The notes: generated by a model not told the origin, from the sequence alone. Shown: positions 7,139 through 17,066, counted from the stretch's first letter. The stretch: 34,886 nt of DNA from an uncultured Caulobacterales bacterium (GCA_903851655.1 CAINOV010000200.1:1-34886), one strand, 5' to 3'. Made by a program: numbers and translations.

Positions 7139-8909
7139 TCGGCGGGGCGATCCGGATGTGCAGCTCCTTCAGCTGCCGGTCGGTGACCGGCGCCGGGGCG
7201 TTCATCAGCAGATCCTTGGCCTGCTGGTTCAGCGGGAAGGCGATCACGTCGCGGATGGTGGTGACGCCGGCCAGCAGCATGACGATCCGGTCCACCCCCG
7301 GCGCGATCCCCCCGTGGGGCGGCGCGCCGAAGCGGAAGGCGTTCAGCATGCCGCCGAACTTGTCCTCGACCACCTCAGCGCCATAGCCGGCGATCTCGAA
7401 GGCCTTGAGCATGATGTCCGGGCGGTGGTTCCGGATCGCGCCGGAGGACAGCTCCACGCCATTGCAGACAATGTCGTACTGATAGGCCAGGATCTCCAGC
7501 GGGTCCTTGGTCAGCAGCGCGTCCATCTCCCCCTGCGGCATGGAGAACGGGTTGTGGCTGAAGTCGACCTTCTTCTCGTCCTCGTTCCATTCGAACATGG
7601 GGAAGTCGACGATCCAGCAGAACTTGAACTGCTCGGTGTCCACCAGGCCCAGCTCGGTCCCGACCCGGGTGCGGGCGAGGCCGGCGAACTTGTAGAAGGC
7701 GTCCGGATCGCCCGCGGCGAAGAACACTGCATCGCCGACCTTGAGATCCATCTGGCGGCGAAGAGCCTCGGTGCGCTCGGGGCCGAGGTTCTTGGCCACG
7801 GGACCCGCACCCCCCTCCTCGCCCTCGCGCCAGAAGATGTAGGCCAGGCCCGGCTGACCCTCGCCCTTGGCCCAGTCGTTCATCCGGTCGCAGAAGGCGC
7901 GGCTGCCGCCGCCGGGCGCCGGGATCGCCCAGACCTGGGCCTTGGGGGCCTCGAGGATGCGGGCGAACACGCCGAAGCCGCCGCCACGGAAATGCTCGGA
8001 GACATCCTGCATCTCCAGCGGGTTGCGCAGGTCCGGCTTGTCGGAGCCGTACTTGCGGATGGCCTCGCGGAAGGGAATGCGGGGGAAGGCCTCTTCGGTC
8101 ACCCGGCGGCCGTTGGCGAACTCCTGGAACACGCCGCGCATCACCGGCTCGATGGCGTTGAACACGTCATCCTGGGTGACGAAGCTCATCTCGATATCCA
8201 GCTGGTAGAACTCCCCGGGCGACCGGTCGGCGCGGGCGTCCTCGTCCCGGAAACAGGGGGCGATCTGGAAGTAGCGGTCGAAGCCCGACACCATCAGCAG
8301 CTGCTTGAACTGCTGCGGCGCCTGCGGCAGGGCGTAGAATTCCCCCGGATAAAGCCTTGACGGCACGAGGAAATCCCGCGCGCCTTCGGGCGAGGACGCG
8401 GTCAGGATCGGGGTCTGGAACTCGGTGAACCCCTGGTCGGTCATCCGCCGGCGCAGGGAGGAGATCACCTGGGACCGCAGGATGATGTTGCGGTGCAGGC
8501 TGTCCCGGCGCAGGTCGAGGAACCGGTACTTCAGCCGCAGGTCCTCCGGATAGTCCGGCTCGCCGAACACCGGCACCGGCAGCTCGGCGGCCTCTGACAG
8601 GACGGTCAGCGTCCGCACGCGGATCTCCACCGCGCCCGTCGGCAGGTTCGGGTTCACCGCCTCGGGGTCGCGGGCCAGCACATCGCCGTCGACCCGGATC
8701 ACGCTTTCCGCCCGCAGACGCTCGGCCAGGGCGAAGCCGGGGGTGTCCGGCGACAGGACCAGCTGGGTCAGGCCGTAGTGGTCGCGCAGGTCGATGAACA
8801 TCAGCCCGCCATGGTCGCGCTTGCGATGGATCCAGCCGGACAGCCGCACGGCGGTCCCGGCGTCGGCCAGCCGAAGGGCGCCGCAGGTGTGGGTGCGATA
8901 GGCGTGCAT
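7128..8909 (-). CDS. aspS: Aspartyl-tRNA synthetase, probably non-discriminating (AspRS/Asx)
   Basis: The 593-residue class IIb synthetase has an N-terminal OB-fold anticodon domain ([19 protein letters not shown], 26-43), motif 2 with FRDED at 220-224, the bacterial insertion domain, and motif 3 near the end ([16 protein letters not shown]). It charges tRNA-Asp in the cytoplasm. His33 in RDHGG is the residue that, in Pseudomonas, goes with the non-discriminating form that also charges tRNA-Asn; discriminating E. coli AspRS has Leu there. An amidotransferase GatCAB would then convert Asp-tRNA-Asn. The start at 8909 (MHAYRTHTC) fits the family, while the frame stays open 35 codons further upstream. 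The ribosome binding site is weak. A TTGACA hexamer occurs on this strand at 8999-9004 without a convincing -10. Confidence 0.96.
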   Translation of the reverse strand: MHAYRTHTCGALRLADAGTAVRLSGWIHRKRDHGGLMFIDLRDHYGLTQLVLSPDTPGFALAERLRAESVIRVDGDVLARDPEAVNPNLPTGAVEIRVRTLTVLSEAAELPVPVFGEPDYPEDLRLKYRFLDLRRDSLHRNIILRSQVISSLRRRMTDQGFTEFQTPILTASSPEGARDFLVPSRLYPGEFYALPQAPQQFKQLLMVSGFDRYFQIAPCFRDEDARADRSPGEFYQLDIEMSFVTQDDVFNAIEPVMRGVFQEFANGRRVTEEAFPRIPFREAIRKYGSDKPDLRNPLEMQDVSEHFRGGGFGVFARILEAPKAQVWAIPAPGGGSRAFCDRMNDWAKGEGQPGLAYIFWREGEEGGAGPVAKNLGPERTEALRRQMDLKVGDAVFFAAGDPDAFYKFAGLARTRVGTELGLVDTEQFKFCWIVDFPMFEWNEDEKKVDFSHNPFSMPQGEMDALLTKDPLEILAYQYDIVCNGVELSSGAIRNHRPDIMLKAFEIAGYGAEVVEDKFGGMLNAFRFGAPPHGGIAPGVDRIVMLLAGVTTIRDVIAFPLNQQAKDLLMNAPAPVTDRQLKELHIRIAPPIKA

Positions 8910-9078
8910 GGCGTATACTCTGTGGAGGCGCCGCCGGGGGCGAACCTCGCCGACGCCGTGAAGCGGGAAACGGCGGACAGGCCACGCGTCTCCCCGATTG
9001 TCAAGCTTGCCCACAATTTGTCCCGATCATGGGGGACGGTCGCGCACAGGGATCCTGGCGTCGTCCGGGCGGCGCGCA

Positions 9079-9109
9079 TCGACGGAAACCCCGGAATGCG
9101 CTAGTTATA
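9079..9109 (+). promoter_or_regulatory. Possible hdaA promoter
   Basis: TCGACG at 9079-9084 resembles the alphaproteobacterial -35 TTGACG (5 of 6). GCTAGTTAT starts at 9100 after a 15-base spacer and resembles the Caulobacter -10 element GCTANAWC in its first four bases. Transcription would start near 9115, giving a leader of about 25 bases before the TTG start of hdaA. This is a visual match only. Confidence 0.4.
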
Positions 9110-9127
9110 CCGCCGAGAGCGAACGTG

Positions 9128-9133
9128 AAGGAG
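9128..9133 (+). promoter_or_regulatory. Ribosome binding site that fixes the TTG start of hdaA
   Basis: AAGGAG lies 6 bases before TTG at 9140-9142. Upstream in-frame start codons (ATG 9029, GTG 9125) have no such site, and GTG 9125 would put the Shine-Dalgarno sequence inside the gene. Confidence 0.75.
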
Positions 9134-9139
9134 ACCCTG

Positions 9140-9826
9140 TTGAGCGCACAGCTTCGCCTGAAGCTGGAACGGCAGCCGGCCTACCGACGGGAAGACTTCA
9201 TCCTGTCCGCGGTCAACGGCGCCGCTGTCGACACCCTGGATCGCTGGCCGGCGTGGCACGGGGGCGTGCTGGCTCTGGTCGGCCCACCGGGGTCGGGCAA
9301 AACCCACCTCGCCCGAAGCTGGGCGGAGCGGACCGGCGCGCTCCTGTTCGACGGGTCCGAGCAGGGACACATTCTCGATGCGGCGGCCGGCTCTGCGCCG
9401 GTGCTGGTGGAGGACGCCGACCGCCTCGAGGATCACGAGGCCCTGTTCCACCTGATCAACATCGCCGGACGGACCAGCGGCGGGCTGCTGCTGACGGCGC
9501 GGACCCTGCCGGCCGCCTGGCCCACCGTGCTGCCGGACCTGAAATCCCGCCTGAACGCCCTGCCCGTCGCCGAGCTGGGGCCGCCGGACGACGTGATCCT
9601 CACCGGCGTCATGCGCAACCTCTTCCGGGACCGCAACATCCGCGCGTCTGACGAGCTGCTGGCCTATCTGGTGCGCCGCATCGACCGGTCGCTTCCCGAC
9701 GCCCAGCGAATGGTGGCGCGGCTGGACGACGTCGCCGATCTGGAAGGCCGGGCGGTCAGCCGCAGCCTGGCGCGGCAGATCCTCGAGGTGGAGCCCCGGG
9801 AAGGCGACCTATTCGGCGATTTATGA
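9140..9826 (+). CDS. hdaA: HdaA/Hda-type DnaA-inactivating AAA+ protein
   Basis: From the TTG start the product has 228 residues, the usual size for Hda. It begins SAQLRLKL (residues 2-9), in the place of the Hda clamp-binding motif QLxLPL. Walker A is GPPGSGKT (48-55), VLVEDADRL is the Walker B region, LPDLKSRL holds the arginine-finger box, and [10 protein letters not shown] is the sensor 2 helix. In Caulobacter, HdaA binds the DNA-loaded beta clamp and stimulates ATP hydrolysis on DnaA, preventing over-initiation. The gene is 47 bases ahead of ppk on the same strand and probably shares its transcript. The DNA-binding domain IV of DnaA is absent, which separates it from DnaA itself. Confidence 0.9.
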   Translation: MSAQLRLKLERQPAYRREDFILSAVNGAAVDTLDRWPAWHGGVLALVGPPGSGKTHLARSWAERTGALLFDGSEQGHILDAAAGSAPVLVEDADRLEDHEALFHLINIAGRTSGGLLLTARTLPAAWPTVLPDLKSRLNALPVAELGPPDDVILTGVMRNLFRDRNIRASDELLAYLVRRIDRSLPDAQRMVARLDDVADLEGRAVSRSLARQILEVEPREGDLFGDL

Positions 9827-9872
9827 CAGCCTCGCGCTTGCAGCCGGCGCCGTGCGGGGTGACAAACAGGCC

Positions 9873-12188
9873 ATGACCGAACCGCCGACCTTCAACACGC
9901 CGAATCCCGTCCCGCTGAGGGAGGATCCGCCCTCCGCCCCGGACGCGGTCCCGCCGACGCGCGCGCAGACCGGCCCCGCCGACGCCGCCCCGCCGCCGGC
10001 GGACGTGGCGTCGCACTCGCCCCTGGCGCATCCTCTGGACGACCAGCTGATGCAGTCGCCGGAACGCTTCTTCAACCGGGAAATGTCGTGGCTGGCCTTC
10101 AACCAGCGCGTCCTCGAGGAGGCGCAGAACCCCCGCCACCCCTTGCTTGAGCGTCTGCGCTACATCTCGATCTCGGCCAACAACCTGGACGAATTCTACA
10201 TGGTCCGCATCGCCGGACTGAAGGGTCAGGTGCGCGAAGGCGTCCGGGTGATGAGCCAGGACGGTCTGACGCCCATCGAACAGCTGGAGCGGATCAACGC
10301 CGGCGCCGCCACCCTGATGCAGGCGCAGCAGGACCGCTGGCGGGAGCTGCGACGGGAGCTGGAGGGCGCGGGCATCAAGCTGCTGGCCTCCGACGACGTC
10401 GACCCCACCGACAGGGCGGCCATGGCGGAGGTGTTCAACGCCCAGGTCTTCCCGGTGCTGACGCCCATGGCCATCGACCCGGCCCACCCGTTTCCGTTCA
10501 TCCCCAACCTGGCCTTCAGCCTGGCGCTGAAGCTGCGCCGGCGCATGGACGGCCGCACCCTCTACGCCCTCGTGCCCGTGCCGCAGCAGGTCCGGCGGTT
10601 CTGGAGCCTGCCGCCGCGCAAGGGCCGGGGCGGCAAGCTCGAGCGTCGCTACCTGACGCTGGAGGGCCTCCTGGTCATGTTCATCGACCAGCTGTTCCCC
10701 GGTTGCGACGTGGAGACGCAAGGGGTGTTCCGCCTGCTCCGCGACTCCGACGTGGAAATGGAGGAAGAGGCCGAGGACCTGGTGCGGGAGTTCGAGGCCC
10801 TGCTGCGCCAGCGCCGGCTGGGCTCGGTGGTGAACGTCACCTTCGACAGCTCCATGAGCACGGAGCTGCGGGACTTCATCATCCGCAACCTGCACGCCGA
10901 AGCCGACGACGTGGTGGTGCTGGGCACGGACGGCATGCTGGGCATGGCGCAGCTGTCCCAGCTGATCCCCCCCGACCGCGCCGACCTGAAGTTCCAGCCC
11001 TTCGAGCCCCGCTATCCCGAACGGATCCGCGAGCACGGCGGCGACTGCTTCGCCGCGATCCGGGAGAAGGACATCCTGGTCCATCACCCCTTCGAGAGCT
11101 TCGACGTGGTGGTGCAGTTCCTGCGCCAGGCCGCCGCCGATCCCGACGTGCTGGCCATCAAGCAGACCCTGTACCGGACCAGCGAGAACAGCCCCATCGT
11201 CGCGGCCCTGATCGAGGCGGCGGACCGGGGCAAGAACGTCACCGCGCTGGTGGAGCTGAAGGCGCGCTTCGACGAGGCCGCCAACCTGAAATGGGCCCGG
11301 GACCTGGAGCGGGCGGGGGTGCACGTGGTCTTCGGCTTCGTCGAGTACAAGACCCACGCCAAGCTCTCGATGGTGGTCCGGCGGGAGGGGGACGGGCTGA
11401 AGACCTACTGCCACTTCGGCACGGGCAACTATCATCCGATCACGGCGCGGATCTATACCGACCTGTCCCTGTTCACCTGCGCCCCGGCCTATGGGCGGGA
11501 CGTGGCCAAGATCTTCAACTACATCACCGGCTACGCCGTGCCCGACCGCCTGGAGCGGCTGGCCTTCTCCCCCGTCACCCTGAAGCCACGGCTGCTGGAG
11601 ATGATCGAGGCGGAGGCGGCCAACGCCCGCAAGGGACTTCCGGCGGGGATCTGGGCCAAGCTGAACGCGCTGGTGGACCCCGTGATCATCGACGCCCTCT
11701 ACGCCGCCAGCCAGGCCGGGGTGCAGATCGAGCTTGTGGTCCGCGGCATCTGCTGCCTGAAGCCCGGCGTCATCGGCCTATCAGAGAACATCCGGGTGAA
11801 GAGCATCGTCGGCCGGTTCCTCGAGCATTCCCGGATCGTCTGCTTCGCCAATGGCCAGCCCCTGCCGAATCCGGGTGCTCGGCTGTTCATCTCATCCGCC
11901 GACTGGATGCCGCGGAACCTCGACCGTCGGGTGGAGAGCCTGATTCCCATTGAAAATCCGACGGTTCACCAGCAGATCCTGAACCAGATCATGGTGGCGA
12001 ACCTGAACGACGAGGCGCAGAGCTGGTATCTCGAATCGGATGGAAGCTATAAGCGGTTCAGCGCGCGCAACGTGCGCAAGCCGTTCTCGGCCCACGAGTA
12101 TTTCATGACCAATCCAAGCCTGTCCGGTCGCGGTCGCGGGGTCAAACAGCTCCCGCGCGCCTTCGACCATGTGGGCCCGCGGAGGTAG
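9873..12188 (+). CDS. ppk: Polyphosphate kinase 1
   Basis: The 771-residue protein has a Pro/Ala-rich N-terminal extension of about 65 residues before the conserved [18 protein letters not shown] start of PPK1. Later come [13 protein letters not shown], the phospholipase D-like C-terminal domains, and YKTHAKL with His495, which corresponds to the autophosphorylated histidine of E. coli PPK (His435). PPK1 makes polyphosphate reversibly from ATP. The family is usually about 690-730 residues; the extra length is in the N-terminal extension. I chose ATG 9873 over GTG 9852. ppx follows directly, so this is the familiar synthesis/degradation pair for polyphosphate, here behind hdaA. Confidence 0.96.
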   Translation: MTEPPTFNTPNPVPLREDPPSAPDAVPPTRAQTGPADAAPPPADVASHSPLAHPLDDQLMQSPERFFNREMSWLAFNQRVLEEAQNPRHPLLERLRYISISANNLDEFYMVRIAGLKGQVREGVRVMSQDGLTPIEQLERINAGAATLMQAQQDRWRELRRELEGAGIKLLASDDVDPTDRAAMAEVFNAQVFPVLTPMAIDPAHPFPFIPNLAFSLALKLRRRMDGRTLYALVPVPQQVRRFWSLPPRKGRGGKLERRYLTLEGLLVMFIDQLFPGCDVETQGVFRLLRDSDVEMEEEAEDLVREFEALLRQRRLGSVVNVTFDSSMSTELRDFIIRNLHAEADDVVVLGTDGMLGMAQLSQLIPPDRADLKFQPFEPRYPERIREHGGDCFAAIREKDILVHHPFESFDVVVQFLRQAAADPDVLAIKQTLYRTSENSPIVAALIEAADRGKNVTALVELKARFDEAANLKWARDLERAGVHVVFGFVEYKTHAKLSMVVRREGDGLKTYCHFGTGNYHPITARIYTDLSLFTCAPAYGRDVAKIFNYITGYAVPDRLERLAFSPVTLKPRLLEMIEAEAANARKGLPAGIWAKLNALVDPVIIDALYAASQAGVQIELVVRGICCLKPGVIGLSENIRVKSIVGRFLEHSRIVCFANGQPLPNPGARLFISSADWMPRNLDRRVESLIPIENPTVHQQILNQIMVANLNDEAQSWYLESDGSYKRFSARNVRKPFSAHEYFMTNPSLSGRGRGVKQLPRAFDHVGPRR

Positions 12189-13674
12189 TCGCCTGTCTTC
12201 GCGTGATATTGCCGTCATCGACGTCGGCTCCAACTCGGTGCGACTTGTCCTCTACAGGGTCGAGGGACGGGCGATCTGGACCGCCTATAATGAAAAGGTG
12301 CTGGCCGGCCTCGGCCGCGGCGCCGCGCGCACCGGCCGGCTGTCTCCCGAGGGCGTGACCCAGGCCATCGCCGCGCTGAAGCGGTTCCGCGCCGTGCTGG
12401 ACGGCGCCCAGCCGGACGAGGTCTTCACCGCCGCCACCGCCGCCGTGCGGGAGGCCCGGGACGGACCGGACTTCATCGCCCGCGTGCGCCAGGAAACCGG
12501 CCTCGAGATCCGCGTCCTGTCGGGCGAGGACGAGGCGCGATACGCCGCGCTGGGCGTGGCGGCGGGCGCCGTCAACGCCAACGGGGTCGTGGGCGACCTG
12601 GGCGGGTCAAGCCTGGAGCTGACGCGGCTGGACCACGGGGCGCCGGGGCCGGGCGTGACCATGGCGCTGGGCCCCTTCTCCCTCGGCGCCCCCGCCCCGC
12701 TGGACCCGGTCAGCGTGCGCGCGGCCTGCGCCCAGGCGTTCTCGCGGCTGGGGGACCGGTTCCGGACCGAGACCTTCTACGCCGTAGGCGGCGCGTGGCG
12801 GAACCTGGCCCTCGTCCACATGGCGGTGACGGACTATCCGCTGCAGATCGTCCACCAGTTCGAGATCCCGGCGCGGGACGCGCTGGACACCGCCCGGTTC
12901 GTCGCCCGCCAGTCCCGCGGCTCGCTGGAGCGGATCCCGGGCATGTCGAAGAAGCGCGTCGAGACCATGGGCTACGCCGCGGTGGTGCTCGAGGCCGTGA
13001 TCGAGACCCTCGGCGTGCGAACCGTCGCCGTCTCCGCCTACGGCGTGCGGGAGGGTCTGCTGCTGGACGCCATGGCGCCGGAAGTGCGGGCGCTGGATCC
13101 GCTGGTGGAGGGTTGTTACTGGCTCGGCGCCCGGCACGGCATTTCGGAGCGGATGGGCCCGCCCCTCGAGGCCTGGCTCAGTCCCTTCTGGTCATCTCTG
13201 GAGCCGCTGTTTCCCGAGGGTCGGGACGCCATCCTGCTGGCGGCGGCCTGCCGGCTCTGCGATCTGGGCGCCCGTCTGCACCCGGACCATCGGGCCGATC
13301 TGGCCTTTGACCAGGTCCTGCGCGCGCCCATCGCCGGCCAGACCCACGCGGAGCGCGCCTTCCTCGCGGCGGCGATCTTTTCCCGCTACACGGCCCAGAG
13401 CCCGACCCGGGAGGGCAGCGGCGTGGCGCGCCTGTTGTCCCCGGACCGGCTGCGGCGCGCCCGGGCCCTGGGCGCGGCCCTGAGACTGGGCTGCGACCTG
13501 TCCGGCCGTAGCGAGGTGCTGTTGGAGCAGGCGTCCCTCAGCCTGACGCCACAGGGGATCGAACTGGCCGTCCGGCGGGAGCGCGCCGACATGGTGCTGG
13601 GGGAGCAGACCCGCAAGCGGCTGGCGGGACTGGCCGAGGTGCTGGAGCGCCCGGCGGTGATCGACGTGCGGTGA
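12169..13674 (+). CDS. ppx: Exopolyphosphatase / Ppx-GppA family phosphatase
   Basis: The protein (501 residues from ATG 12169) belongs to the actin-like ASKHA fold: [16 protein letters not shown] (phosphate-1 motif, residues 15-30), [22 protein letters not shown] and [15 protein letters not shown]-terminal HD-like helical part contains [19 protein letters not shown]. The family removes terminal phosphate from polyphosphate or converts pppGpp to ppGpp; sequence alone does not decide which, but the neighbour ppk favours polyphosphate. ATG 12169 overlaps the last 20 bases of ppk and has no visible ribosome binding site. A strong GGAGG (12181-12185) stands 7 bases before an in-frame CTG (12193), which could be the true start and would shorten the protein by 8 residues. 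Confidence 0.92.
   Translation: MWARGGSRLSSRDIAVIDVGSNSVRLVLYRVEGRAIWTAYNEKVLAGLGRGAARTGRLSPEGVTQAIAALKRFRAVLDGAQPDEVFTAATAAVREARDGPDFIARVRQETGLEIRVLSGEDEARYAALGVAAGAVNANGVVGDLGGSSLELTRLDHGAPGPGVTMALGPFSLGAPAPLDPVSVRAACAQAFSRLGDRFRTETFYAVGGAWRNLALVHMAVTDYPLQIVHQFEIPARDALDTARFVARQSRGSLERIPGMSKKRVETMGYAAVVLEAVIETLGVRTVAVSAYGVREGLLLDAMAPEVRALDPLVEGCYWLGARHGISERMGPPLEAWLSPFWSSLEPLFPEGRDAILLAAACRLCDLGARLHPDHRADLAFDQVLRAPIAGQTHAERAFLAAAIFSRYTAQSPTREGSGVARLLSPDRLRRARALGAALRLGCDLSGRSEVLLEQASLSLTPQGIELAVRRERADMVLGEQTRKRLAGLAEVLERPAVIDVR
12181..12185 (+). promoter_or_regulatory. Strong Shine-Dalgarno sequence pointing to a CTG start for ppx
   Basis: GGAGG sits at the very end of ppk, directly before its TAG stop, and 7 bases before CTG 12193-12195, which is in frame with ppx. 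The ATG at 12169 lies upstream of this site, so the site cannot serve it. Confidence 0.5.
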
Positions 13675-13678
13675 GCTT

Positions 13679-13696
13679 GTCCGCCCCCCGGCGGAC
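13679..13696 (+). terminator. GC-rich hairpin after ppx, possible weak terminator
   Basis: GTCCGCC and GGCGGAC form a perfect 7-bp stem around a CCCC loop, starting 5 bases after the ppx stop codon. No T-run follows, so intrinsic termination would be inefficient; it may instead protect the 3' end of the mRNA. Confidence 0.4.
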
Positions 13697-13732
13697 GCGG
13701 GCACAATGAGACCCCTGGCTCGACGATCTCCG

Positions 13733-13744
13733 TCGGGCGCCCGA
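13733..13744. repeat. 12-bp perfect palindrome just upstream of the holin gene
   Basis: TCGGGCGCCCGA reads the same on both strands and ends 13 bases before the holin start codon, next to the presumed ribosome binding site GAGGAA. It could be an operator or an mRNA hairpin. GC-rich palindromes also arise by chance in this genome. Confidence 0.35.
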
Positions 13745-13757
13745 GGAACGTTCGCCC

Positions 13758-14174
13758 ATGTCCTTTGATCCCCTGACCAGCGCCCTCGACTTGGGCGCCA
13801 AACTGGTCGACCGCCTGATCCCAGACCCTGCGGCCAAGGCCCAGGCCGTCCTGCAGCTGATGCAGCTGAAGAGCTCCGGCGAGCTGGCGCGGATGACCGC
13901 CGACACCGACCTGGCCCGGGCCCAGATCGAGGTCAACAAGGCCGAGGCGACGTCGGCCAGTCTGTTCGTCGCCGGCGGGCGCCCCTTCGTCATCTGGGTC
14001 TGCGGCGCAGCGCTCGCCAATGACTTCATCGTGCGGCCGCTGGCGGTGTTCGTCGCCGGACTGCTGGGACAGGCGGCCCGGTGGCCGGCCCTGGACGCCC
14101 AGAGCCTCATGCCGCTGCTGCTGGGCCTTCTGGGACTGGGCGCCCTGCGCACCTACGAGAAGGTGCAGGCGTGA
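13758..14174 (+). CDS. Holin of the 3-TM gene-transfer-agent release type
   Basis: The 138-residue protein matches the pattern of the family called holin of 3TMs for gene-transfer release. Its N-terminal amphipathic part is LVDRLIPDPAAKAQAVLQL, followed by SSGELARMTADTDLARAQIEVNKAEATSA (helical, in two blocks). Then come SLFVAGGRPFVIWVCGAALA (first membrane segment), IVRPLAVFVAGLLG (second) and LMPLLLGLLGLGALRTYEK (third). Such holins permeabilise the inner membrane so that an endolysin can release gene transfer agent or phage particles. No endolysin, capsid, terminase or other phage gene is nearby; the neighbours are ppx and rnd. It is therefore an orphan. Expression may depend on a GTA regulator acting elsewhere (inference). 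Confidence 0.82.
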   Translation: MSFDPLTSALDLGAKLVDRLIPDPAAKAQAVLQLMQLKSSGELARMTADTDLARAQIEVNKAEATSASLFVAGGRPFVIWVCGAALANDFIVRPLAVFVAGLLGQAARWPALDAQSLMPLLLGLLGLGALRTYEKVQA

Positions 14175-14183
14175 GGGCGGGCC

Positions 14184-15335
14184 TCAGCTGGCGGAGACCA
14201 CCCGCACCCGGTCCCCGTCCAGCACCAGGGCCAGCTCGCCGCGCTTCAGCTTCAGGGCGTCTGCGCCGAACAGCTCCCGCCGCCAGCCCTGCAGGGCCGG
14301 AACCGCGGCGGTGTCGCTGCTGGCGATCTTCTCCAGGTCCGGGACGGTGGCGATCAGCTTGGCCGCCACGCCGGCGTCCTCGGCCCGGGCCTTGAGCAGC
14401 ACCTTCAGCAGCTCCACCACCGCGCCGGGGGGCGGGGCGCCGGAATGGGCCGGCTTGTCGATCTGCGGCGCGTAGCCCTCCGGATCCTCCAGCGCCGTGC
14501 GGATGGCGGCCAGCATGTCCGGGCCGAATCGCGAGGTGGCGAAACCCTTGGGCACCGAACGCAGGCGGTTCAGCCCGTCGGCGTCGGTGGGCAGCTGAGT
14601 GGCGATCTCGTCGATGGCCTCGTCCTTGAGGATGCGGCCGCGGGGCTGGTCCCGGGTCTGGGCGGTGCGTTCGCGCCACGCCGCCACGGCCTTGAAGACC
14701 GCGAGATACTTGGCGGTGAACCGCCGGGGCTTCAGCCGCCGCCAGGCCTTTTCCGGATCCGTGTCATAGAGCGCCGGATCGGCCAGCTGGGCCATTTCCT
14801 CGGCCACCCAGCCCAGACGGCCGTCCCGCTCCAGCCGCGCCCGCAGCTTGGGATAGAGGGCCGCCAGATGGGTCACGTCGCCCGCGGCGTAGACGATCTG
14901 CGCCTCCGACAGGGGGCGCCGGGCCCAGTCGGTGAAGCGGCTGGACTTGTCCACCTCGATCTTCAGCATCTGGCGGACCAGGGCGTCATAGGCGATCTGC
15001 TCGCCGAAGCCGGCGGCCATGGCGGCCACCTGGCTGTCGAACACCGGCGTCGTGCGGACGCCCAGGTTATGGAAGATCTCCAGGTCCTGGCGGGCGGCGT
15101 GGAACACCTTGGTGATGGCCGGGTCCGCCAGCAGGGCCAGCAGGGGGGCGAGGTCGAGCCCCTCGGCCAGCGGGTCGATCACCGCGGCTTCGGTCTCGGT
15201 GGCGACCTGGATCAGGCACAGCTTGGGCCAGTAGGTCGTCTCCCGCATGAACTCGGTGTCCACCGTGATGAACGGGGCGTCCCGCAGACGGTCGCAGAAG
15301 GATTGAAGCTCTGCATTGGCGATTATGGGCGTCAT
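14184..15335 (-). CDS. rnd: Ribonuclease D
   Basis: The 383-residue protein has the DEDDy 3'-5' exonuclease domain: VDTEFM with Asp26 and Glu28, [11 protein letters not shown] with Asp84, and YAAGDVTHL with Tyr149 and Asp153. An HRDC domain follows in the C-terminal half. RNase D trims the 3' ends of tRNA precursors and other small RNAs in the cytoplasm. The length fits the family and all four metal ligands are present. The gene ends 9 bases from the convergent holin gene and starts 81 bases from the divergent purM. No clear promoter is visible, though GCTAAACC stands directly before the ATG. Confidence 0.95.
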   Translation of the reverse strand: MTPIIANAELQSFCDRLRDAPFITVDTEFMRETTYWPKLCLIQVATETEAAVIDPLAEGLDLAPLLALLADPAITKVFHAARQDLEIFHNLGVRTTPVFDSQVAAMAAGFGEQIAYDALVRQMLKIEVDKSSRFTDWARRPLSEAQIVYAAGDVTHLAALYPKLRARLERDGRLGWVAEEMAQLADPALYDTDPEKAWRRLKPRRFTAKYLAVFKAVAAWRERTAQTRDQPRGRILKDEAIDEIATQLPTDADGLNRLRSVPKGFATSRFGPDMLAAIRTALEDPEGYAPQIDKPAHSGAPPPGAVVELLKVLLKARAEDAGVAAKLIATVPDLEKIASSDTAAVPALQGWRRELFGADALKLKRGELALVLDGDRVRVVSAS

Positions 15336-15404
15336 GGTTTAGCTATGCCCGTGCGAGGCGGTCCTGTACAAGAGCGCGCCTGCGCGATCTGTGATTTTGC
15401 TGAC

Positions 15405-15409
15405 AGGAA
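15405..15409 (+). promoter_or_regulatory. Ribosome binding site for the TTG start of purM
   Basis: AGGAA lies 7 bases before TTG 15417-15419. No in-frame ATG is available at a plausible distance upstream or downstream, so the TTG start is well supported. Confidence 0.7.
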
Positions 15410-15416
15410 CCGACCC

Positions 15417-16445
15417 TTGACCACTGACCGGGCAAATGGCCTGACCTATGCCGCCGCGGGTGTCGACATCGACGCCGGCAACGCCCTCGTGGACGCGATC
15501 AAGCCCCTGGCCAAGTCCACCCGACGCCCGGGCGCGGACGCCAGCCTGGGCGGGTTCGGCGCCCTGTTCGACCTGAAGGCCGCTGGCTTTTCCGATCCCC
15601 TGATCGTCACCACCACCGACGGGGTCGGAACCAAGCTGAAGATCGCCATCGACACCGGCCTGCACGACACCGTCGGGATCGACCTGGTGGCCATGTGCGT
15701 CAACGACCTGCTGGCCCAGGGCGCAGAACCCCTGATGTTCCTCGACTACTACGCCACCGCCCGGCTGGAGGTCGAGGTGGCGCGGCGGGTGGTGGCGGGC
15801 ATCGCCGAGGGCTGCCGCCAGGCCGGCGCGGCGCTGGTCGGCGGCGAGACGGCGGAAATGCCGGGCATGTACAGCCACGGCGACTACGACCTGGCCGGCT
15901 TCACGGTCGGCGCGGTGGAGCGGGACGGCGTCCTGCCCCGGCTGGACCGGCAGCGGGCGGGCGACGTGCTGATCGGCCTCGCCTCGTCCGGCCCGCACTC
16001 CAACGGCTATTCGCTGATCCGCAAGATCGTGGAGCGGTCCGGGCTGGACTGGTCCGCGGCCGCGCCCTTTGCGCCGGGTCAGACCCTGGCCGAGGCGCTG
16101 ATGGTCCCCACCCGGATCTATGTGAAACCGGTGCTGCCCCTGCTGAAGGCCGGCCTGGTGAAGGCGGTGGCGCACATCACCGGCGGCGGGCTGATCGAGA
16201 ATCCGCCCCGGGTGATCCGCGAGGGTCTCGCCGCCCGCTTTGACTGGAGCGCGTGGGCCCTGCCCCCGGTCTTCCAATGGCTGCAGGAGACCGGCGGCGT
16301 GTCGGATCACGAGATGCGCCGCACCTTCAACTGCGGCATCGGCCTGATGCTGGTGGTGGAAGCCAGCCAGGCCGCGCCGGTGCTCGCCGCCCTGCTGAAC
16401 GCCGGCGAGGACGCCTTTGTCATCGGCGAGCTCGCCGCCGCATGA
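15417..16445 (+). CDS. purM: Phosphoribosylformylglycinamidine cyclo-ligase (AIR synthetase)
   Basis: The 342-residue product has the PurM hallmarks: [15 protein letters not shown] at the start, [14 protein letters not shown] (about 64-77), [31 protein letters not shown], and GIGLMLVV near the end. It converts FGAM to AIR with ATP in de novo purine synthesis, in the cytoplasm. The start is TTG with a good ribosome binding site; the frame is open far upstream, but that part is the antisense of rnd. purN follows with a 4-bp ATGA overlap, giving translational coupling of two steps of the same pathway. Confidence 0.96.
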   Translation: MTTDRANGLTYAAAGVDIDAGNALVDAIKPLAKSTRRPGADASLGGFGALFDLKAAGFSDPLIVTTTDGVGTKLKIAIDTGLHDTVGIDLVAMCVNDLLAQGAEPLMFLDYYATARLEVEVARRVVAGIAEGCRQAGAALVGGETAEMPGMYSHGDYDLAGFTVGAVERDGVLPRLDRQRAGDVLIGLASSGPHSNGYSLIRKIVERSGLDWSAAAPFAPGQTLAEALMVPTRIYVKPVLPLLKAGLVKAVAHITGGGLIENPPRVIREGLAARFDWSAWALPPVFQWLQETGGVSDHEMRRTFNCGIGLMLVVEASQAAPVLAALLNAGEDAFVIGELAAA

Positions 16446-17029
16446 GGCGCGTGCGCACGGCGGCGCTGATCTCCGGCCGCGGCTCGAACATGGAAGCGCT
16501 GATCCGCGCCGCCGCCGACCCGGACTATCCCGCCGAGATCGTCCTGGTGCTGGCCAATCGCCCCGACGCGGACGGGCTGGCCACCGCAGCTGCGGCGGGG
16601 GTCCCGGCCGAGGCCATCGACCATCGCCCCTTCGGCAAGGACCGGGAAGCGCATGAGCGCGTCCTCGACGCCCGGCTGCGGGACGCCGGCGTCGAACTGG
16701 TGGCCCTGGCCGGCTACATGCGCGTGCTGACGCCGTTCCTGGTCCGGGCCTGGGCCGGGCGGATGGTCAACATCCATCCCAGCCTGCTGCCCCTCTATCC
16801 CGGCCTGCACACCCACGCCCGCGCCCTCGCCGCCGGCGACGCCGACGCCGGCTGCACGGTGCACATGGTGACGGAGGGGGTGGATGAGGGCCCGATCCTC
16901 GGCCAGGCGCGGGTTCCGATCCTCGCCGGCGACACCCCGGACACCCTTGCCGCCCGGGTGCTGGCGGAGGAGCACCGCCTCTATCCGCAATGCCTGGCCG
17001 AGCTGGCCCGCCGCATCCGCGCGGCATGA
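16442..17029 (+). CDS. purN: Phosphoribosylglycinamide formyltransferase
   Basis: The 195-residue enzyme has the [11 protein letters not shown] motif (11-21), [21 protein letters not shown] with Asn110 and His112, and GVDEGPI with Asp148. These are the three catalytic residues, in the spacing seen in E. coli PurN. It transfers a formyl group from 10-formyl-THF to GAR in purine synthesis. The ATG overlaps the purM stop as ATGA. GTG 16451 is a less likely start. The stop codon runs into an A-tract and a strong hairpin that terminates the convergent ndk. Confidence 0.95.
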   Translation: MRRVRTAALISGRGSNMEALIRAAADPDYPAEIVLVLANRPDADGLATAAAAGVPAEAIDHRPFGKDREAHERVLDARLRDAGVELVALAGYMRVLTPFLVRAWAGRMVNIHPSLLPLYPGLHTHARALAAGDADAGCTVHMVTEGVDEGPILGQARVPILAGDTPDTLAARVLAEEHRLYPQCLAELARRIRAA

Positions 17030-17066
17030 AAAAACCCCCGCCCTGTCCGCGCGGACAGAACGGGGG
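17029..17066 (-). terminator. Rho-independent terminator of ndk
   Basis: CCCCCG (17035-17040) pairs with CGGGGG (17061-17066), and between them CTGTCCGCGCGGACAG is a perfect 16-base palindrome. Read on the minus strand, the hairpin is followed by TTTTTT (17034-17029), so it is a classical intrinsic terminator downstream of ndk. The T-run overlaps the purN stop codon. On the plus strand there is no T-run after the stem, but the hairpin may still stabilise or end the purMN transcript. Confidence 0.85.

Noticed and set aside
9756-11435. Long minus-strand open frame opposite ppk
   Set aside because: Composition rich in His, Gln, Val and Gly, no family resemblance, and ppk on the other strand is fully conserved.
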